Source of the DNA: an uncultured SAR116 cluster alpha proteobacterium
Lineage (GTDB): Bacteria > Pseudomonadota > Alphaproteobacteria > Puniceispirillales > GCA-002684695
Assembly (NCBI GenBank): GCA_902532475.1
Contig: CACAIE010000016.1
Location: 1-39,189 of the forward strand
Direction of reading: 5' to 3'
Length of the DNA stretch: 39,189 nt
Part shown: one piece after another, positions 9,373-18,956 of the stretch
Numbering within the stretch: the stretch's first letter is position 1
Layout of the letters: each line of letters starts with the position of its first letter
Position numbers and translations under genes: made by a program
Notes under the pieces: model-generated
The model's input: only the letters and a program-made list of their open reading frames with translations
Databases searched by the model: none
What the model was told of the DNA's origin: nothing

Positions 9373-10356
9373 ATGATAAATTATTTTTTAAAAAGGCTTT
9401 TACAATCAGTATTAGTTATGCTGATAGTTGCTTTTGTATCTTTTTCTCTATTTAATTTTGTTGGTGATCCTGTCCACAACATGGTTGGACAAGAGGCATC
9501 AATGGAAAAAAGAGAGGAGATTAGAGAAAAGTTAGGATTAAATGATCCTGTTTATACACAATTTTTTAGATTTGTTGGAAATTCTTCCAAAGGAGAATTT
9601 GGACTTTCATATCAGTTAAGACGACCCGTCTCTGATCTTATTTCCGAAAGACTTCCAGCTACTTTGGAATTAGTTTTTGTATCTGCTCTCATTGCTATTA
9701 TCTCTGGAGTTGTTTTTGGTGTTTACACTGGTATAAACCGTGAAGGTTATCTTAGTAATTTTATACTCATAATTTCTCTTTTTGGTGTTTCACTTCCAAC
9801 ATTTGTAATTGGAATTTTATTTATATATTTATTTTCTGTTATCTTAGGGATACTTCCGTCATTTGGAAGAGGAGAAGTCATTCATTTTGGGGTTTGGTCT
9901 ACAGGTTTTCTGACATTAAGTGGTGTAAAAGCTTTAATACTTCCCTCTGTAACTCTTAGTTTGTTCCAAATGACATATATAATCAGACTTGTAAGAGCTG
10001 AAATGATGGAGATTTTGCAAACTGATTATATTAAATTTGCTAGAGCTAGAGGCATAAATAACAATATAATTAATTACAGGCACGCTTTAAAAAATGGCTT
10101 AATCCCAGTTATCACAATTACTGGCATTAACGTTGGAACATTAATAGCTTTTTCTATTATCACCGAAACTGTTTTTCAATGGCCTGGCATGGGTTTATTA
10201 TTCATCAATGCTGTTCAATTCGTAGACATACCTATTATGTCTGCATACCTAATTATGGTCGCTTTTATTTTTGTAATGATAAATTTTATAGTTGATATTG
10301 CATATTATTTCATCGACCCAAGAATTAGGTTCAAAGAAGAGGCTGTAACTGAATGA
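9373..10356 (+). CDS. ABC transporter permease, DppB/OppB type
   Basis: First membrane subunit of the peptide-type importer, 327 residues, about six membrane helices. The N-terminal pattern YFLKRLLQSVLVMLIVAFV, GLNDPVYTQFFRFVGN and GEFGLSYQLRRPVSDLI are typical of the DppB group. The cytoplasmic EAA loop, which docks with the ATPase, is at YIKFARARGI...HALKNGLIPVIT. No obvious ribosome site lies before the ATG, which comes 31 bases after the stem-loop. It overlaps the next gene by 4 bases. Confidence 0.92.
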   Translation: MINYFLKRLLQSVLVMLIVAFVSFSLFNFVGDPVHNMVGQEASMEKREEIREKLGLNDPVYTQFFRFVGNSSKGEFGLSYQLRRPVSDLISERLPATLELVFVSALIAIISGVVFGVYTGINREGYLSNFILIISLFGVSLPTFVIGILFIYLFSVILGILPSFGRGEVIHFGVWSTGFLTLSGVKALILPSVTLSLFQMTYIIRLVRAEMMEILQTDYIKFARARGINNNIINYRHALKNGLIPVITITGINVGTLIAFSIITETVFQWPGMGLLFINAVQFVDIPIMSAYLIMVAFIFVMINFIVDIAYYFIDPRIRFKEEAVTE

Positions 10357-11276
10357 TTGCAAAAATGATAAATAATTTTTTAGACACTGATATTGGCTAC
10401 AGTTTTAAAAAATCAAAAATTGCAATTTCTTCTACTGTAGTTTTTTTAATCATTGTTTTTGCCTCTTTATTAGCTGGAATAGTTGCTCCTTATAACCCAT
10501 TTGACCCTGCAAGTATTTCTTTGATGGATGCCTTCACACCTCCTATATGGGTCGAGGGTGGTGACATTAATTTTATTCTTGGAACTGACCAGCAAGGAAG
10601 AGACATGCTCTCAACAATGATTTATGGATCTCGAATCTCTTTAACTGTTGGTTTTGCATCAATTATTTTTGCAATGATACTAGGAGTTTCCCTAGGTGTA
10701 ACTTCAGGTTATTTAGGTGGCAGATATGAAATTGTTGTCATGCGTTTTACTGATGTTCAACTTACAATTCCAAGCATTCTTATGGCTCTGTTGGTGGATG
10801 GAATAGCTAGAGGTTTTATCTCAAAGTCTTTACATAATGACATGGCTATATATGTTTTAATAATAGCAATTGGGATTTCCGAATGGCCTCAATTTGCTAG
10901 AGTAACAAGAGCGGCAACACTTGTAGAAAAGAATAAAGAATATATTTTAGCATCTAAAATAATCGGGTTGTCAAATTTAGTAATAATGTTCAAGCATATC
11001 TTACCTAATATTTTAAGGCCTGTTTTGGTTATTGCTACAATAGGTTTATCTCAAGCTATTATTACAGAATCTACTCTAAGCTTCCTAGGTGTAGGGTTTC
11101 CTCCAACAAACCCATCTTTAGGAACGTTAATAAGATTTGGTAATAATTTTTTATTTTCAGGCGAGTGGTGGATTACATTTTTCCCTGCAATATTTTTGGT
11201 TGTTCTCGCTTTATCTATAAACTTACTAGGGGATTGGATGAGAGACGCTTTAAATCCAAAATTAAAATCAAGATGA
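10353..11276 (+). CDS. ABC transporter permease, DppC/OppC type
   Basis: Second membrane subunit, 307 residues. The N-terminal OppC-type region contains one membrane helix, then APYNPFDPASISLMDAFTPP and the conserved LGTDQQGRDMLSTMIYGSRI. The EAA loop is EYILASKIIGLSNLVIMFKH. The C-terminus has STLSFLGVGFPPTNPSLGTL, a DppC hallmark. Start and stop codons overlap those of its neighbours by 4 bases on each side, so translation is probably coupled with both. Confidence 0.92.
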   Translation: MIAKMINNFLDTDIGYSFKKSKIAISSTVVFLIIVFASLLAGIVAPYNPFDPASISLMDAFTPPIWVEGGDINFILGTDQQGRDMLSTMIYGSRISLTVGFASIIFAMILGVSLGVTSGYLGGRYEIVVMRFTDVQLTIPSILMALLVDGIARGFISKSLHNDMAIYVLIIAIGISEWPQFARVTRAATLVEKNKEYILASKIIGLSNLVIMFKHILPNILRPVLVIATIGLSQAIITESTLSFLGVGFPPTNPSLGTLIRFGNNFLFSGEWWITFFPAIFLVVLALSINLLGDWMRDALNPKLKSR

Positions 11277-12970
11277 GTTTTCTAGATATAAAAGATTTAG
11301 ATATTGAATATCAAACTAGAAAAGAAACGATCGAAGCAGGTAAAAATGTATCTTTCAGTCTAGAAAGAGGAGAAATTATAGGCATAGTTGGAGAATCTGG
11401 ATCAGGTAAGTCAACGGTTGCAAATGCTATAATTAATTTAATAGACAAGCCAGGAAAAATCACAAGCGGCTCAATAAAACTTGATGGGATTGAGTTCTGC
11501 AATAATGAAAACATAGTTCAAAAAGTAAGAGGCAAAAAAATTGGCTTTATTTTTCAAGACCCTCAAACATCTTTAAACCCTCTATTTAAAATAAAAGATC
11601 AATTAATTGAAACCATTCAAACGCATTTGAAGTTAAATCACAATGATGCTGAGAAAAAATCCATTGATCTGTTGAGAGAAGTCGGAATTGAAAATCCAGA
11701 AAAAAGAATAAATGAATACCCACATCAATTTAGTGGTGGCATGCGCCAAAGGGTTGTGATTGCATTAGCTATAAGCTGTGAGCCAGACCTAATAATAGCT
11801 GATGAACCTACAACAGCCCTAGATGTAAGCATCCAATTTAAAATTTTAAAATTATTAAAACAACTAACAATTGAAAGAAATCTTGGCGTAATTATTATTA
11901 CTCACGATATGGGTGTAATAGCAGAAACAACAGACCGAGTTGTTGTAATGAGACTGGGTAAAATAGTTGAACAAGGCAAAACAATTGAAATTTTATCTAA
12001 CCCCAAATCTATTGAATGTAAAAGCTTAGTAATGTCTGTGCCGCCTACAAATAAAAAAATAGATAGATTTAAACTGTTAAGCCCCGAAGGAAAGAAAATA
12101 ACAAATAGCTCTGTTAATCTTACAAATAATATAATTAAAAATTGGGGGGTAAGGGATATTAACAATAAGAAACTATTGGATTTTATAAATGTAACAAAAA
12201 CATTTGATGATAATGCAATTATTTCAATCAATAAAAGTGAAAGTAAAATTAAGGCTTTAGATAGAGTCTCTTTTCAAATATTCGAAGGAGAATCTTTTGG
12301 TTTGGTTGGTGAATCCGGATCAGGAAAATCCACAATTGCAAAAATTGTAAGCAGTTTAATAAGCCCAACCTCAGGAGAAGTATACTTTGAAAACGTTTCA
12401 TTGCATGACCCAAAAAATAAACTAATAAAAAATAAATTCAGGGGTCAAATTCAAATGATTTTTCAAGACCCCTATTCATCTTTAAATCCAAGATTTAAAG
12501 TAAAAAACATTATTGCTGAGCCAATAAAATTTCTCCAAAAAAACATAGGGAGCGATTTAATTAATAAAAATGTTAATGACTTAATTGATATAGTTGGCAT
12601 GTCCCGACAATCACTTGAAAGATATCCTCATGAATTTTCTGGGGGACAAAGACAAAGAATTTCTATTGCAAGAGCTTTAGCCACTAGACCAAGGTTACTT
12701 ATATGCGACGAACCAACGTCAGCATTGGATGTAAGCATCCAAGCCCAGGTTCTCAATCTTTTAAAGGATTTACAAGATCAGCTAAATCTTACTATATTAT
12801 TTATAAGCCATGATCTTCCAGTTATCCGTCAAATGTGTGACAGAACAACAGTCTTAAAAAATGGCGTAGTATGCGAAACTGCTGAAACAGAAAAATTATT
12901 CAATAGCCCAAAACACCCTTATACTAAAGAACTCCTTAATTTAATGCCAAAAATAGAATCTATAGAATAA
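11273..12970 (+). CDS. ABC transporter ATPase with two fused nucleotide-binding domains (DppD-DppF type)
   Basis: Energises the importer. The start at ATG 11273 overlaps the dppC-type stop by 4 bases and gives 565 residues; a longer upstream frame inside the permease gene is not likely used. Domain 1 (about 1-260) has Walker [10 protein letters not shown], signature [13 protein letters not shown] and Walker [13 protein letters not shown]. Domain 2 (about 300-560) repeats [24 protein letters not shown] and [12 protein letters not shown], ending with the oligopeptide-type tail [15 protein letters not shown]. Such fused forms occur in the GsiA/YejF group. A linker of about 40-50 residues joins the halves. 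Both sites look active. Confidence 0.93.
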   Translation: MSFLDIKDLDIEYQTRKETIEAGKNVSFSLERGEIIGIVGESGSGKSTVANAIINLIDKPGKITSGSIKLDGIEFCNNENIVQKVRGKKIGFIFQDPQTSLNPLFKIKDQLIETIQTHLKLNHNDAEKKSIDLLREVGIENPEKRINEYPHQFSGGMRQRVVIALAISCEPDLIIADEPTTALDVSIQFKILKLLKQLTIERNLGVIIITHDMGVIAETTDRVVVMRLGKIVEQGKTIEILSNPKSIECKSLVMSVPPTNKKIDRFKLLSPEGKKITNSSVNLTNNIIKNWGVRDINNKKLLDFINVTKTFDDNAIISINKSESKIKALDRVSFQIFEGESFGLVGESGSGKSTIAKIVSSLISPTSGEVYFENVSLHDPKNKLIKNKFRGQIQMIFQDPYSSLNPRFKVKNIIAEPIKFLQKNIGSDLINKNVNDLIDIVGMSRQSLERYPHEFSGGQRQRISIARALATRPRLLICDEPTSALDVSIQAQVLNLLKDLQDQLNLTILFISHDLPVIRQMCDRTTVLKNGVVCETAETEKLFNSPKHPYTKELLNLMPKIESIE

Positions 12971-12972
12971 AA

Positions 12973-12992
12973 TTTACAAATTATTATGTAAA
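12973..12992. terminator. AT-only hairpin between convergent genes
   Basis: TTTACA (12973-12978) and TGTAAA (12987-12992) form a 6-bp stem in the 23-base gap between the ATPase gene and the convergent LysE gene. It may act as a weak bidirectional terminator. The lack of G+C makes this a low-confidence call. Confidence 0.25.
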
Positions 12993-12993
12993 A

Positions 12994-13596
12994 TTAATTT
13001 TGGATTATTATTAAAATAGCTGTAATTAAAAGTAGAGCTGCAAGGAAATATTCTATATATTTTTTTATTTGTTCATTCTTTACCACATTTCTAATTGATG
13101 ATCCAAAAATAGCCCATGGAGATATAGATATTGGGCAAACAACCAATGCTGTTGAAGCAATAATTACAATTGAAATAGTCAGGTTTCCTTCTTTTGGCAA
13201 AAACCCAGAGGCAGCCATGCTTGAAATTGTCCAAGCCTTTGGATTAACAATCTGAAATAATGCCGCCTCATAAAATTTCAAAGGCCTTGAACCATCTTCT
13301 TTAATTGGGCTGATAGATCCTAGAATTTTATACCCAAGAAATATAATATAAATCGCACAAATTATTTTGAGTATACTTTGTATCACTGGAAAAATAATAA
13401 ATACCTGTCCCAATCCAAGGCAAACCAAAGTTAACTGAATAATATGACCAATTGTAATACCTGAAATATGCGGAATGGACTTTAGAAACCCAAATTTCAG
13501 ACCTGAGGTCAAAACCATAGCATTATTAGGTCCTGGTGTTATATACATCACAAAGTAATAAATCACCAAAGCAATAAAAATATTGTAATCAATCAT
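12994..13596 (-). CDS. LysE/RhtB family amino-acid exporter
   Basis: Integral membrane protein of 200 residues with about six hydrophobic segments. The family signature lies at the N-terminus: YYFVMYITPGPNNAMVLTSG followed by FGFLKSIPHISGITIGH. FQIVNPKAWTIS is the second conserved motif. Members export lysine, homoserine, threonine, cysteine or similar compounds; the substrate here cannot be assigned. It lies 76 bases downstream of the GMC oxidoreductase on the same strand and may share its transcript. Confidence 0.88.
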   Translation of the reverse strand: MIDYNIFIALVIYYFVMYITPGPNNAMVLTSGLKFGFLKSIPHISGITIGHIIQLTLVCLGLGQVFIIFPVIQSILKIICAIYIIFLGYKILGSISPIKEDGSRPLKFYEAALFQIVNPKAWTISSMAASGFLPKEGNLTISIVIIASTALVVCPISISPWAIFGSSIRNVVKNEQIKKYIEYFLAALLLITAILIIIQN

Positions 13597-13672
13597 ATAA
13601 TTTTATTCGAATTAAAGTTAATTAAAATTCCAAAGCAAAACAATATAAATAAACATAGTGAATTATTTTTAT

Positions 13673-15292
13673 TTATTTGGAAAGAATTAAGTCTGAGGCC
13701 TTTTCAGCAATCATTGTAATCGGAGCATGAGTATTACCACTTGTAATAACAGGCATGATTGAACCGTCTACAACTCTCAAATTTTTGTAACCTCGAACTC
13801 TAAGTTTATGATCTACTACTGACATCGGATCGCTGGGTAAGCCCATTTTGGCTGTGCCTACAGGATGGAAAATTGTAGTAGAAATTTTACCTGCCTCATC
13901 TAATAAATCTTTGTGTTTAGTTATATTCTTTCCTGGCAAAAATTCATCTGGCTCAAAAATAGACATCCTCTTGGTGGCCATTAGATTTCTAGCCTTTTTA
14001 ATGGACTCAACCGCAACCTCCTTATCTTCTGGGTCAGCAAGATAATTTGGTGCTATTTTTGGTTGATCCATAGGGTTGGAACTCGTTAAAGAAACTGTCC
14101 CTCTGGATTTGGGTCTTAAATTACAAACAGAAACTGTAAGTGCAGGAAAATTGTGGAGAGGATCTCCAAATTTATCTAAAGAAAGAGGTTGGATATGAAA
14201 TTCTATGTTTGGTGTATCAAACCTTTCATCAGATTTTGTAAAAATCCCAAACTGACTAGGTGCCATTGTCAAAGGACCACGTTTGAATAATAAATACTCT
14301 AATCCCATTTTACCCAAACTTAGGTAACTGTGATACATTTGGTTTAAAGTTTTAACATTTTTTACCTTAAAGGCTGTCCTAATCTGCAAATGATCCTGAA
14401 GGTTCTTTCCTATTCCTGGTATATGTTTTTCAACTTTAATTCCATGCTCTCTGATTTCATCACTGTCACCTAAACCAGAAAGCATCATGATTTGAGGAGA
14501 ACCAATTGAACCAGCAGAAAGAATAACTTCCTTGGAGGCCCTAACTCTAAATATTTTTTTGCTTTTATGAAATAATAAACTAATTACTTTATCTCCACTA
14601 AATTCCAATTTTGTCACATGGGCTTCAGTTACAATTTTAAGATTTTTTCTATTTTGAATTGGCCTTAAAAAGGCTCTTGAAGCACTCCAACGAACACCTT
14701 TTTTCTGCATCACTTCAAAATAGCCTGAGCCCTCATTATTGCCTTGATTGAAATCTTCTGTCCGGGGAATGCCAATTTCATCTGCTGCATCTTGAACAGC
14801 ATTCAAAATTTCCCAACTGATTCTTGGTTTTTCAACTTTCATCTCTCCATTTTGAGAGTGACCAGGTAAATCTTTATGATAATTTTCAGATTTGAGAAAA
14901 TAGGGTATCACATCGTCCCAACCCCATCCAGTTCCACCTAATTGACGCCATAAATCATAATCCCGAGATTGCCCTCGCATATAAATCATTCCATTTATAG
15001 AAGAGCTCCCACCTAATACTTTTCCTCTTGGATAACCAATTGATCTTCCTCCAAGTCCCTGTTCTTTGGCAGTATTATACATCCAATCAACTTTTGGGTT
15101 GCCTATGCAATAGAGATAGCCAATTGGAATATTTATCCAATGGTAGTTATCATTACCACCAGCTTCTAATAGTAGTACTTTATTTTTTGGATTAAGACTT
15201 AATCGATTAGCCATTACTGAGCCAGCAGATCCAGAACCAACTATTATATAGTCAAATTCTCCAAAATGTTCTATTAAATCGTTCTTATTCAT
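13673..15292 (-). CDS. GMC-family FAD oxidoreductase, choline/alcohol dehydrogenase-like
   Basis: Oxidises an alcohol group with FAD; the family includes BetA (choline dehydrogenase) and polyethylene-glycol or alkanol dehydrogenases. ATG 15292 is preferred to an upstream in-frame TTG because GGCGGG lies at a suitable distance; this gives 539 residues. Seen: DYIIVGSGSAGSVMANRL at the N-terminus, GKVLGGSSSINGMIYMRGQ, ILSAGSIGSPQIMMLSG (GMC signature 2), and at the C-terminus FHPVGTAKMG and TSGNTHAPITMIAEKASD with the active-site Asn-His region. It is divergent from sdhC across a 57-base gap. No betaine aldehyde dehydrogenase or BetI is adjacent, so calling it BetA would be too specific. Confidence 0.88.
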   Translation of the reverse strand: MNKNDLIEHFGEFDYIIVGSGSAGSVMANRLSLNPKNKVLLLEAGGNDNYHWINIPIGYLYCIGNPKVDWMYNTAKEQGLGGRSIGYPRGKVLGGSSSINGMIYMRGQSRDYDLWRQLGGTGWGWDDVIPYFLKSENYHKDLPGHSQNGEMKVEKPRISWEILNAVQDAADEIGIPRTEDFNQGNNEGSGYFEVMQKKGVRWSASRAFLRPIQNRKNLKIVTEAHVTKLEFSGDKVISLLFHKSKKIFRVRASKEVILSAGSIGSPQIMMLSGLGDSDEIREHGIKVEKHIPGIGKNLQDHLQIRTAFKVKNVKTLNQMYHSYLSLGKMGLEYLLFKRGPLTMAPSQFGIFTKSDERFDTPNIEFHIQPLSLDKFGDPLHNFPALTVSVCNLRPKSRGTVSLTSSNPMDQPKIAPNYLADPEDKEVAVESIKKARNLMATKRMSIFEPDEFLPGKNITKHKDLLDEAGKISTTIFHPVGTAKMGLPSDPMSVVDHKLRVRGYKNLRVVDGSIMPVITSGNTHAPITMIAEKASDLILSK

Positions 15293-15315
15293 TGACCTTA
15301 ACCCGCCTTTAAACA

Positions 15316-15333
15316 ATATATATATTATATATA
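15316..15333. promoter_or_regulatory. AT-repeat motif in the GMC/sdhC divergent promoter
   Basis: The + strand reads ATATATATATTATATATA. Its reverse complement shares the 15-base core TATATATAATATATA with motifs at 24932-24954 and 32449-32471. The gap between the two divergent starts is only 57 bases, so this element must overlap the promoters of one or both. It could be promoter sequence rather than an operator. Confidence 0.35.
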
Positions 15334-15349
15334 AATTTTTGGAATAGTA

Positions 15350-15760
15350 ATGAGTGACAGTTTAAAGATTAATAACAGCGGTTCAAAACCCAGACCTCTT
15401 TCTCCTCATCTGCAAGTATATAAATGGCAGCTAACTAGTTTGATGTCTATTGGGCATAGAGCTTCTGGGATAGCATTGTCATTGGGAACTTTCCTTATAG
15501 TTATCTGGCTGGTTGCTCTAGCTGCGGGTCCTGAATTATTTTCTTATGTGCATCAAGTTATTTCACACTGGTTTGGTCAATTTATTCTTCTTGGTTTTTC
15601 AGTTATGCTTTTCTATCACTTATTAAATGGAATACGTCATTTAAGCTGGGATTTGGGTTATGGCTTTGACATAAGCACTGTTTATAAAACTGGATACGCA
15701 GTATTAGTTGCTTCATTGATTTTAACTTCTATAACCTGGCTCACAGTCTGGTTCAATTAG
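15350..15760 (+). CDS. sdhC: succinate dehydrogenase cytochrome b556 subunit
   Basis: Membrane anchor and haem b/quinone-binding subunit of complex II, 136 residues with three hydrophobic helices. RPLSPHLQVYKWQLTSLMSI followed by GHRASGIALS is the SdhC signature, and LFYHLLNGIRHLSWDLGYG in helix 2 carries the haem-ligand histidine region. GGA lies six bases before ATG. First gene of sdhCDAB; seven bases separate it from sdhD. Confidence 0.95.
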   Translation: MSDSLKINNSGSKPRPLSPHLQVYKWQLTSLMSIGHRASGIALSLGTFLIVIWLVALAAGPELFSYVHQVISHWFGQFILLGFSVMLFYHLLNGIRHLSWDLGYGFDISTVYKTGYAVLVASLILTSITWLTVWFN

Positions 15761-15767
15761 TTGGGGC

Positions 15768-16157
15768 ATGATGGATAAAAACAAATCAATGACCTCACCT
15801 TTGAAAAGTGCGAAAGGTTTAGGCTCTGCAAAACATGGACTTAGCCACTGGATAGCTCAAAGAGTTACTGCTATCGCTCTAGTTCCATTAACAATATGGT
15901 TTGTATCGTTAATTGCGTTTATGAAAAGCTCTAATTATGAGTCCGCAATTGAAACGGTTTCCAATCCACTGAACGCAACTTTATTTTTACTATTGATTAT
16001 AGCAACATTTTGGCATGCTCAACTTGGTTTGCAGGTTGTTATTGAAGATTATATCGCTAATAAAATGACAAGAATGACTTTAATTATAATTACTAAATTT
16101 ATCCTGGCCATCATAGGCGTCTTGTCTGCATTATCTGTTTTGAGAATTGTTTTATGA
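15768..16157 (+). CDS. sdhD: succinate dehydrogenase membrane anchor subunit
   Basis: Second membrane anchor of complex II, 129 residues, three helices. Conserved features are [22 protein letters not shown], ending helix 1, and [16 protein letters not shown], which holds the haem/quinone-pocket residues. Two adjacent ATG codons (15768 and 15771) could serve as start; the ribosome site (TTGGGG) is weak, suggesting coupling to sdhC. Its G+C is low like sdhC, in contrast with sdhA that follows. Confidence 0.93.
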   Translation: MMDKNKSMTSPLKSAKGLGSAKHGLSHWIAQRVTAIALVPLTIWFVSLIAFMKSSNYESAIETVSNPLNATLFLLLIIATFWHAQLGLQVVIEDYIANKMTRMTLIIITKFILAIIGVLSALSVLRIVL

Positions 16158-16179
16158 AATATGGAAAGCATATTTAATT

Positions 16180-17970
16180 ATGACCACTTACCCTATTATT
16201 GATCATGAGCATGATATTTTGGTTGTTGGTGCTGGCGGAGCGGGCCTTCGCGCTACACTTGGCATGACAGCCAGCGGTTTTAAAACGGCCTGCATCACCA
16301 AAGTCTTCCCCACACGCTCGCATACCGTCGCAGCACAAGGTGGAGTTGGTGCTGCTTTAAATAATATGGGCGAAGGTGATAACTGGCGGTATCATATGTA
16401 TGATACGGTCAAGGGATCAGACTGGCTGGGTGACCAGGATGCGATTGAGTATATGTGCCGCAATGCCATCCCATCGGTTGTCGAACTCGAACATTACGGT
16501 GTGCCCTTCTCAAGAACCGAAGAAGGCAAGATCTACCAGCGGCCTTTTGGCGGGCATACCTTGGAGCATGGCAAGGCCATGGCACGCAGAGCCTGCGCGG
16601 CAGCAGACAGGACCGGCCATGCGATCCTGCATACCTTGTATCAACAGTGCCTCAAGTACAAGGCTGAGTTTTTTGTTGAGTATTTTGCCCTTGATCTGCT
16701 GATGGATGATGAAGGCCGGTGCTGTGGGGTTCTGGCTTTATGTATGGAAGATGGAACGCTCCATCGCTTCCGTGCTCAGAAGACTGTTTTGGCAACCGGT
16801 GGTTATGGACGAGTTTACTTCTCCTGTACCTCAGCACATACCTGTACAGGGGATGGCAATGCCATGATCCTGCGTGCAGGATTGCCGCTTCAGGATATGG
16901 AATTTGTCCAGTTTCATCCAACCGGGGTTTATGGAGCCGGTGTTCTCATTACAGAAGGTGCGCGTGGTGAAGGTGGATATCTTACCAACTCAGAAGGTGA
17001 GCGTTTTATGGAACGCTACGCTCCAACAGCGAAAGATCTTGCAAGCCGTGATGTTGTCAGTCGTGCGATGACTGTTGAGATTAATGAAGGGCGAGGTGTT
17101 GGCAATGAGAGTGATCATATTATGCTTCATCTTGAACATATTGAACCAGAGACACTTCATAAGCAATTGCCCGGCATTACCGAGACAGCAAAGATCTTCT
17201 GCGGTGTTGATGTAACGCGTGCACCGATCCCCGTACTGCCAACGGTTCATTATAACATGGGAGGCATTCCAACGAACTACCATGGTGAGGTTTTATCACC
17301 AACAACGAAAGACCAGAACCGTGTTGCTCCAGGACTGATGGCTATTGGGGAAGCGGCCTGTGTATCTGTTCATGGAGCCAACCGCCTGGGCACTAACTCT
17401 TTGTTAGATATTGTAGTCTTTGGACGCGCTGCTGCACACCGTGCCGCTGATACAATGAAGCCTGGCGAGTCTTTGCCGCCATTGCCAGAATCTACCACGC
17501 AAAAGGCCTTAGATCGCTTTGACGGCATCCGTCACTCCAAGGGAGATGTATCAACTGCTGAACTCAGGCTTGATATGCAAAAGGCTATGCAGCGTCATGC
17601 CGCTGTGTTCCGCAATACCGAGATACTCGACGATGGGGTCAAGAAGTTAGGGGATATTGCAATGCATATGCAAAATGTCCGCCTTGAGGATAGATCCCTG
17701 ATATGGAATACAGACCTGATTGAAACATTAGAGCTTGATAACCTGATGGGACAAGCACTCGTTACGATAAGGTCTGCCAATAAAAGAGAAGAATCACGCG
17801 GTGCTCATGCGCATGAGGACTATCCGGAACGTGATGATGAAAACTGGATGAAGCATACTATCATGTGGTTGGATGAAAAGAACCAATCTAAACTGGGATA
17901 CCGGGATGTGACATTATCAACATTAACCAATGAAGTGCAAACGGTTGCACCTGTGGCAAGAGTTTATTAG
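16180..17970 (+). CDS. sdhA: succinate dehydrogenase flavoprotein subunit, compositionally foreign
   Basis: Catalytic FAD subunit of complex II; oxidises succinate to fumarate on the cytoplasmic side. ATG 16180 begins [20 protein letters not shown]; an in-frame TTG 33 bases upstream overlaps sdhD and is unlikely. The 596-residue protein has the FAD-linking His48 in [24 protein letters not shown], the active-site [10 protein letters not shown] and [13 protein letters not shown], and is complete to the C-terminal RVY. Anomaly: sampled 60-base lines in the first half run about 53-57% G+C, against about 32-33% in sdhD and sdhB. Codons ending in G or C (CTG, GCC, ATC) abound here but are rare nearby. 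The shift starts within about 50 bases of the ATG and stops at the stop codon. Confidence 0.96.
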   Translation: MTTYPIIDHEHDILVVGAGGAGLRATLGMTASGFKTACITKVFPTRSHTVAAQGGVGAALNNMGEGDNWRYHMYDTVKGSDWLGDQDAIEYMCRNAIPSVVELEHYGVPFSRTEEGKIYQRPFGGHTLEHGKAMARRACAAADRTGHAILHTLYQQCLKYKAEFFVEYFALDLLMDDEGRCCGVLALCMEDGTLHRFRAQKTVLATGGYGRVYFSCTSAHTCTGDGNAMILRAGLPLQDMEFVQFHPTGVYGAGVLITEGARGEGGYLTNSEGERFMERYAPTAKDLASRDVVSRAMTVEINEGRGVGNESDHIMLHLEHIEPETLHKQLPGITETAKIFCGVDVTRAPIPVLPTVHYNMGGIPTNYHGEVLSPTTKDQNRVAPGLMAIGEAACVSVHGANRLGTNSLLDIVVFGRAAAHRAADTMKPGESLPPLPESTTQKALDRFDGIRHSKGDVSTAELRLDMQKAMQRHAAVFRNTEILDDGVKKLGDIAMHMQNVRLEDRSLIWNTDLIETLELDNLMGQALVTIRSANKREESRGAHAHEDYPERDDENWMKHTIMWLDEKNQSKLGYRDVTLSTLTNEVQTVAPVARVY

Positions 17971-17978
17971 GGTGTTAT

Positions 17979-18755
17979 ATGGCAGAATTTAAATTACCTA
18001 AGAATAGTCAAATTATTGAAGGGAAACAGCACCCTGAACCAAAAACTAATGGTCAAAAAAAAGTTTTTAAAATTTATCGATGGTCACCCGATGACGATCA
18101 AAATCCAAAAGTTGATACTTTTACTATTGATATAGACGATTGTGGCCCAATGGTCCTCGATGCTTTAATAAAGATTAAGAGTGAAGTGGATGGTGGTTTA
18201 ACTTTTAGAAGATCTTGCAGAGAAGGAATTTGTGGTTCCTGTTCTATGAATATTGACGGTACTAATACTTTAGCATGCTTGAAAAGTATCGATGAAATAA
18301 AAGGCGATGTATTAATTTTTCCTCTGCCCCATATGGATGTAGTTAAAGACTTAGTTCCTGACCTCACGAAAGCCTACGCACAATTAAACTCTATTGAACC
18401 ATGGTTAAAGTCAGATACTCCGCCTGCAGAAGGAGAACGAAAACAATCAAAGGAAGAAAGGGCTGCCCTTGATGGTGCATGGGAATGTGTTTTATGTTTT
18501 TCATGCTCAACTGCATGTCCATCTTATTGGTGGAATGGAGACCAATATCTTGGCCCCGCAGTACTTCTTCAAGCTTACAGATGGATAGCTGACAGTAGAG
18601 ACGAAAATACCGGAGAAAGATTAGATGCACTTGAAGACCCGTTTAAGCTTTATAGATGCCATACGATTATGAATTGCTCTCAGACATGCCCAAAAGGCTT
18701 AAATCCGGGCAAAGCAATTGGAGAAATAAAAAAACTTATGCTTGAAAGGCGTTAG
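17979..18755 (+). CDS. sdhB: succinate dehydrogenase iron-sulfur subunit
   Basis: Passes electrons from FAD through three Fe-S clusters to quinone. The 258 residues contain the 2Fe-2S ligands Cys80, Cys85, Cys88 and Cys100 ([12 protein letters not shown]...LAC), then Cys170, Cys173, Cys176 and Cys180 in [11 protein letters not shown], and Cys227, Cys233 and Cys237 in [15 protein letters not shown] precedes the ATG, 8 bases after the sdhA stop. Base composition returns to the AT-rich local style. Last gene of the operon. Confidence 0.96.
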   Translation: MAEFKLPKNSQIIEGKQHPEPKTNGQKKVFKIYRWSPDDDQNPKVDTFTIDIDDCGPMVLDALIKIKSEVDGGLTFRRSCREGICGSCSMNIDGTNTLACLKSIDEIKGDVLIFPLPHMDVVKDLVPDLTKAYAQLNSIEPWLKSDTPPAEGERKQSKEERAALDGAWECVLCFSCSTACPSYWWNGDQYLGPAVLLQAYRWIADSRDENTGERLDALEDPFKLYRCHTIMNCSQTCPKGLNPGKAIGEIKKLMLERR

Positions 18756-18789
18756 TTTTCAATAAGTTAATCACTAATAGTAGCTTTCC

Positions 18790-18849
18790 ATGTTAAAACG
18801 TAAATTAGGGTCGCAAGGCCTAGAGGTTCCGACGAGCGTTATCCTCTAG
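18790..18849 (+). pseudogene. aldo/keto reductase remnant (N-terminal fragment)
   Basis: A 19-codon frame reads MLKRKLGSQGLEVPTSVIL and stops at TAG. KRKLGSQGLEV is the classical first strand and turn of YhdN/Tas-type aldo/keto reductases, normally followed by a glycine-rich LGLGCMGM stretch. Here the similarity breaks off after about 13 residues. In the +1 frame PLGGMKKLGL and a further stop follow. No other aldo/keto reductase sequence is seen in the 200-base gap, so this looks like the stub left by a deletion. A hairpin (CCTAGAGG 18819-18826, CCTCTAGG 18843-18850) lies in it. Confidence 0.5.
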
Positions 18850-18920
18850 GAGGGATGAAAAAACTCGGGTTGTAGGCAATATATTGTAAAATTTGTTATT
18901 TTACCTAATAAAAAAGTATA

Positions 18921-18943
18921 AAAAAAAATTACTTCGTTAAAGT
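18921..18943 (-). terminator. weak terminator candidate after the M24 gene
   Basis: Read on the minus strand, ACTTTAACGAAGT can form a 4-bp ACTT/AAGT hairpin followed by about ten T or A/T-rich bases (complement of 18921-18930). It lies just beyond the stop of the M24 protein at 18957. The stem is very short, so confidence is low. Confidence 0.3.
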
Positions 18944-18956
18944 TGCTCACTGACTA

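Noticed and set aside
11165-11272. N-terminal extension of the fused ATPase inside the DppC-type gene
   Set aside because: It is the shadow of the permease gene in another frame; ATG 11273 overlaps the permease stop by 4 bases and starts a normal ATPase domain.
13673-15292. Assignment of the GMC oxidoreductase as BetA in an osmoprotectant operon
   Set aside because: No betaine-aldehyde dehydrogenase, BetI or choline transporter lies beside it; the neighbour is a LysE exporter, so only the family call is supported.
16376-17283. Several overlapping open frames on both strands inside sdhA
   Set aside because: They result from the higher G+C of sdhA, which lowers stop-codon frequency in other frames; none resembles a known protein.
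18819-18850. Hairpin CCTAGAGG/CCTCTAGG as terminator of the sdh operon or a small RNA
   Set aside because: The loop is 16 bases, no T-run follows, and the sequence coincides with the aldo/keto reductase remnant; chance pairing is likelier.
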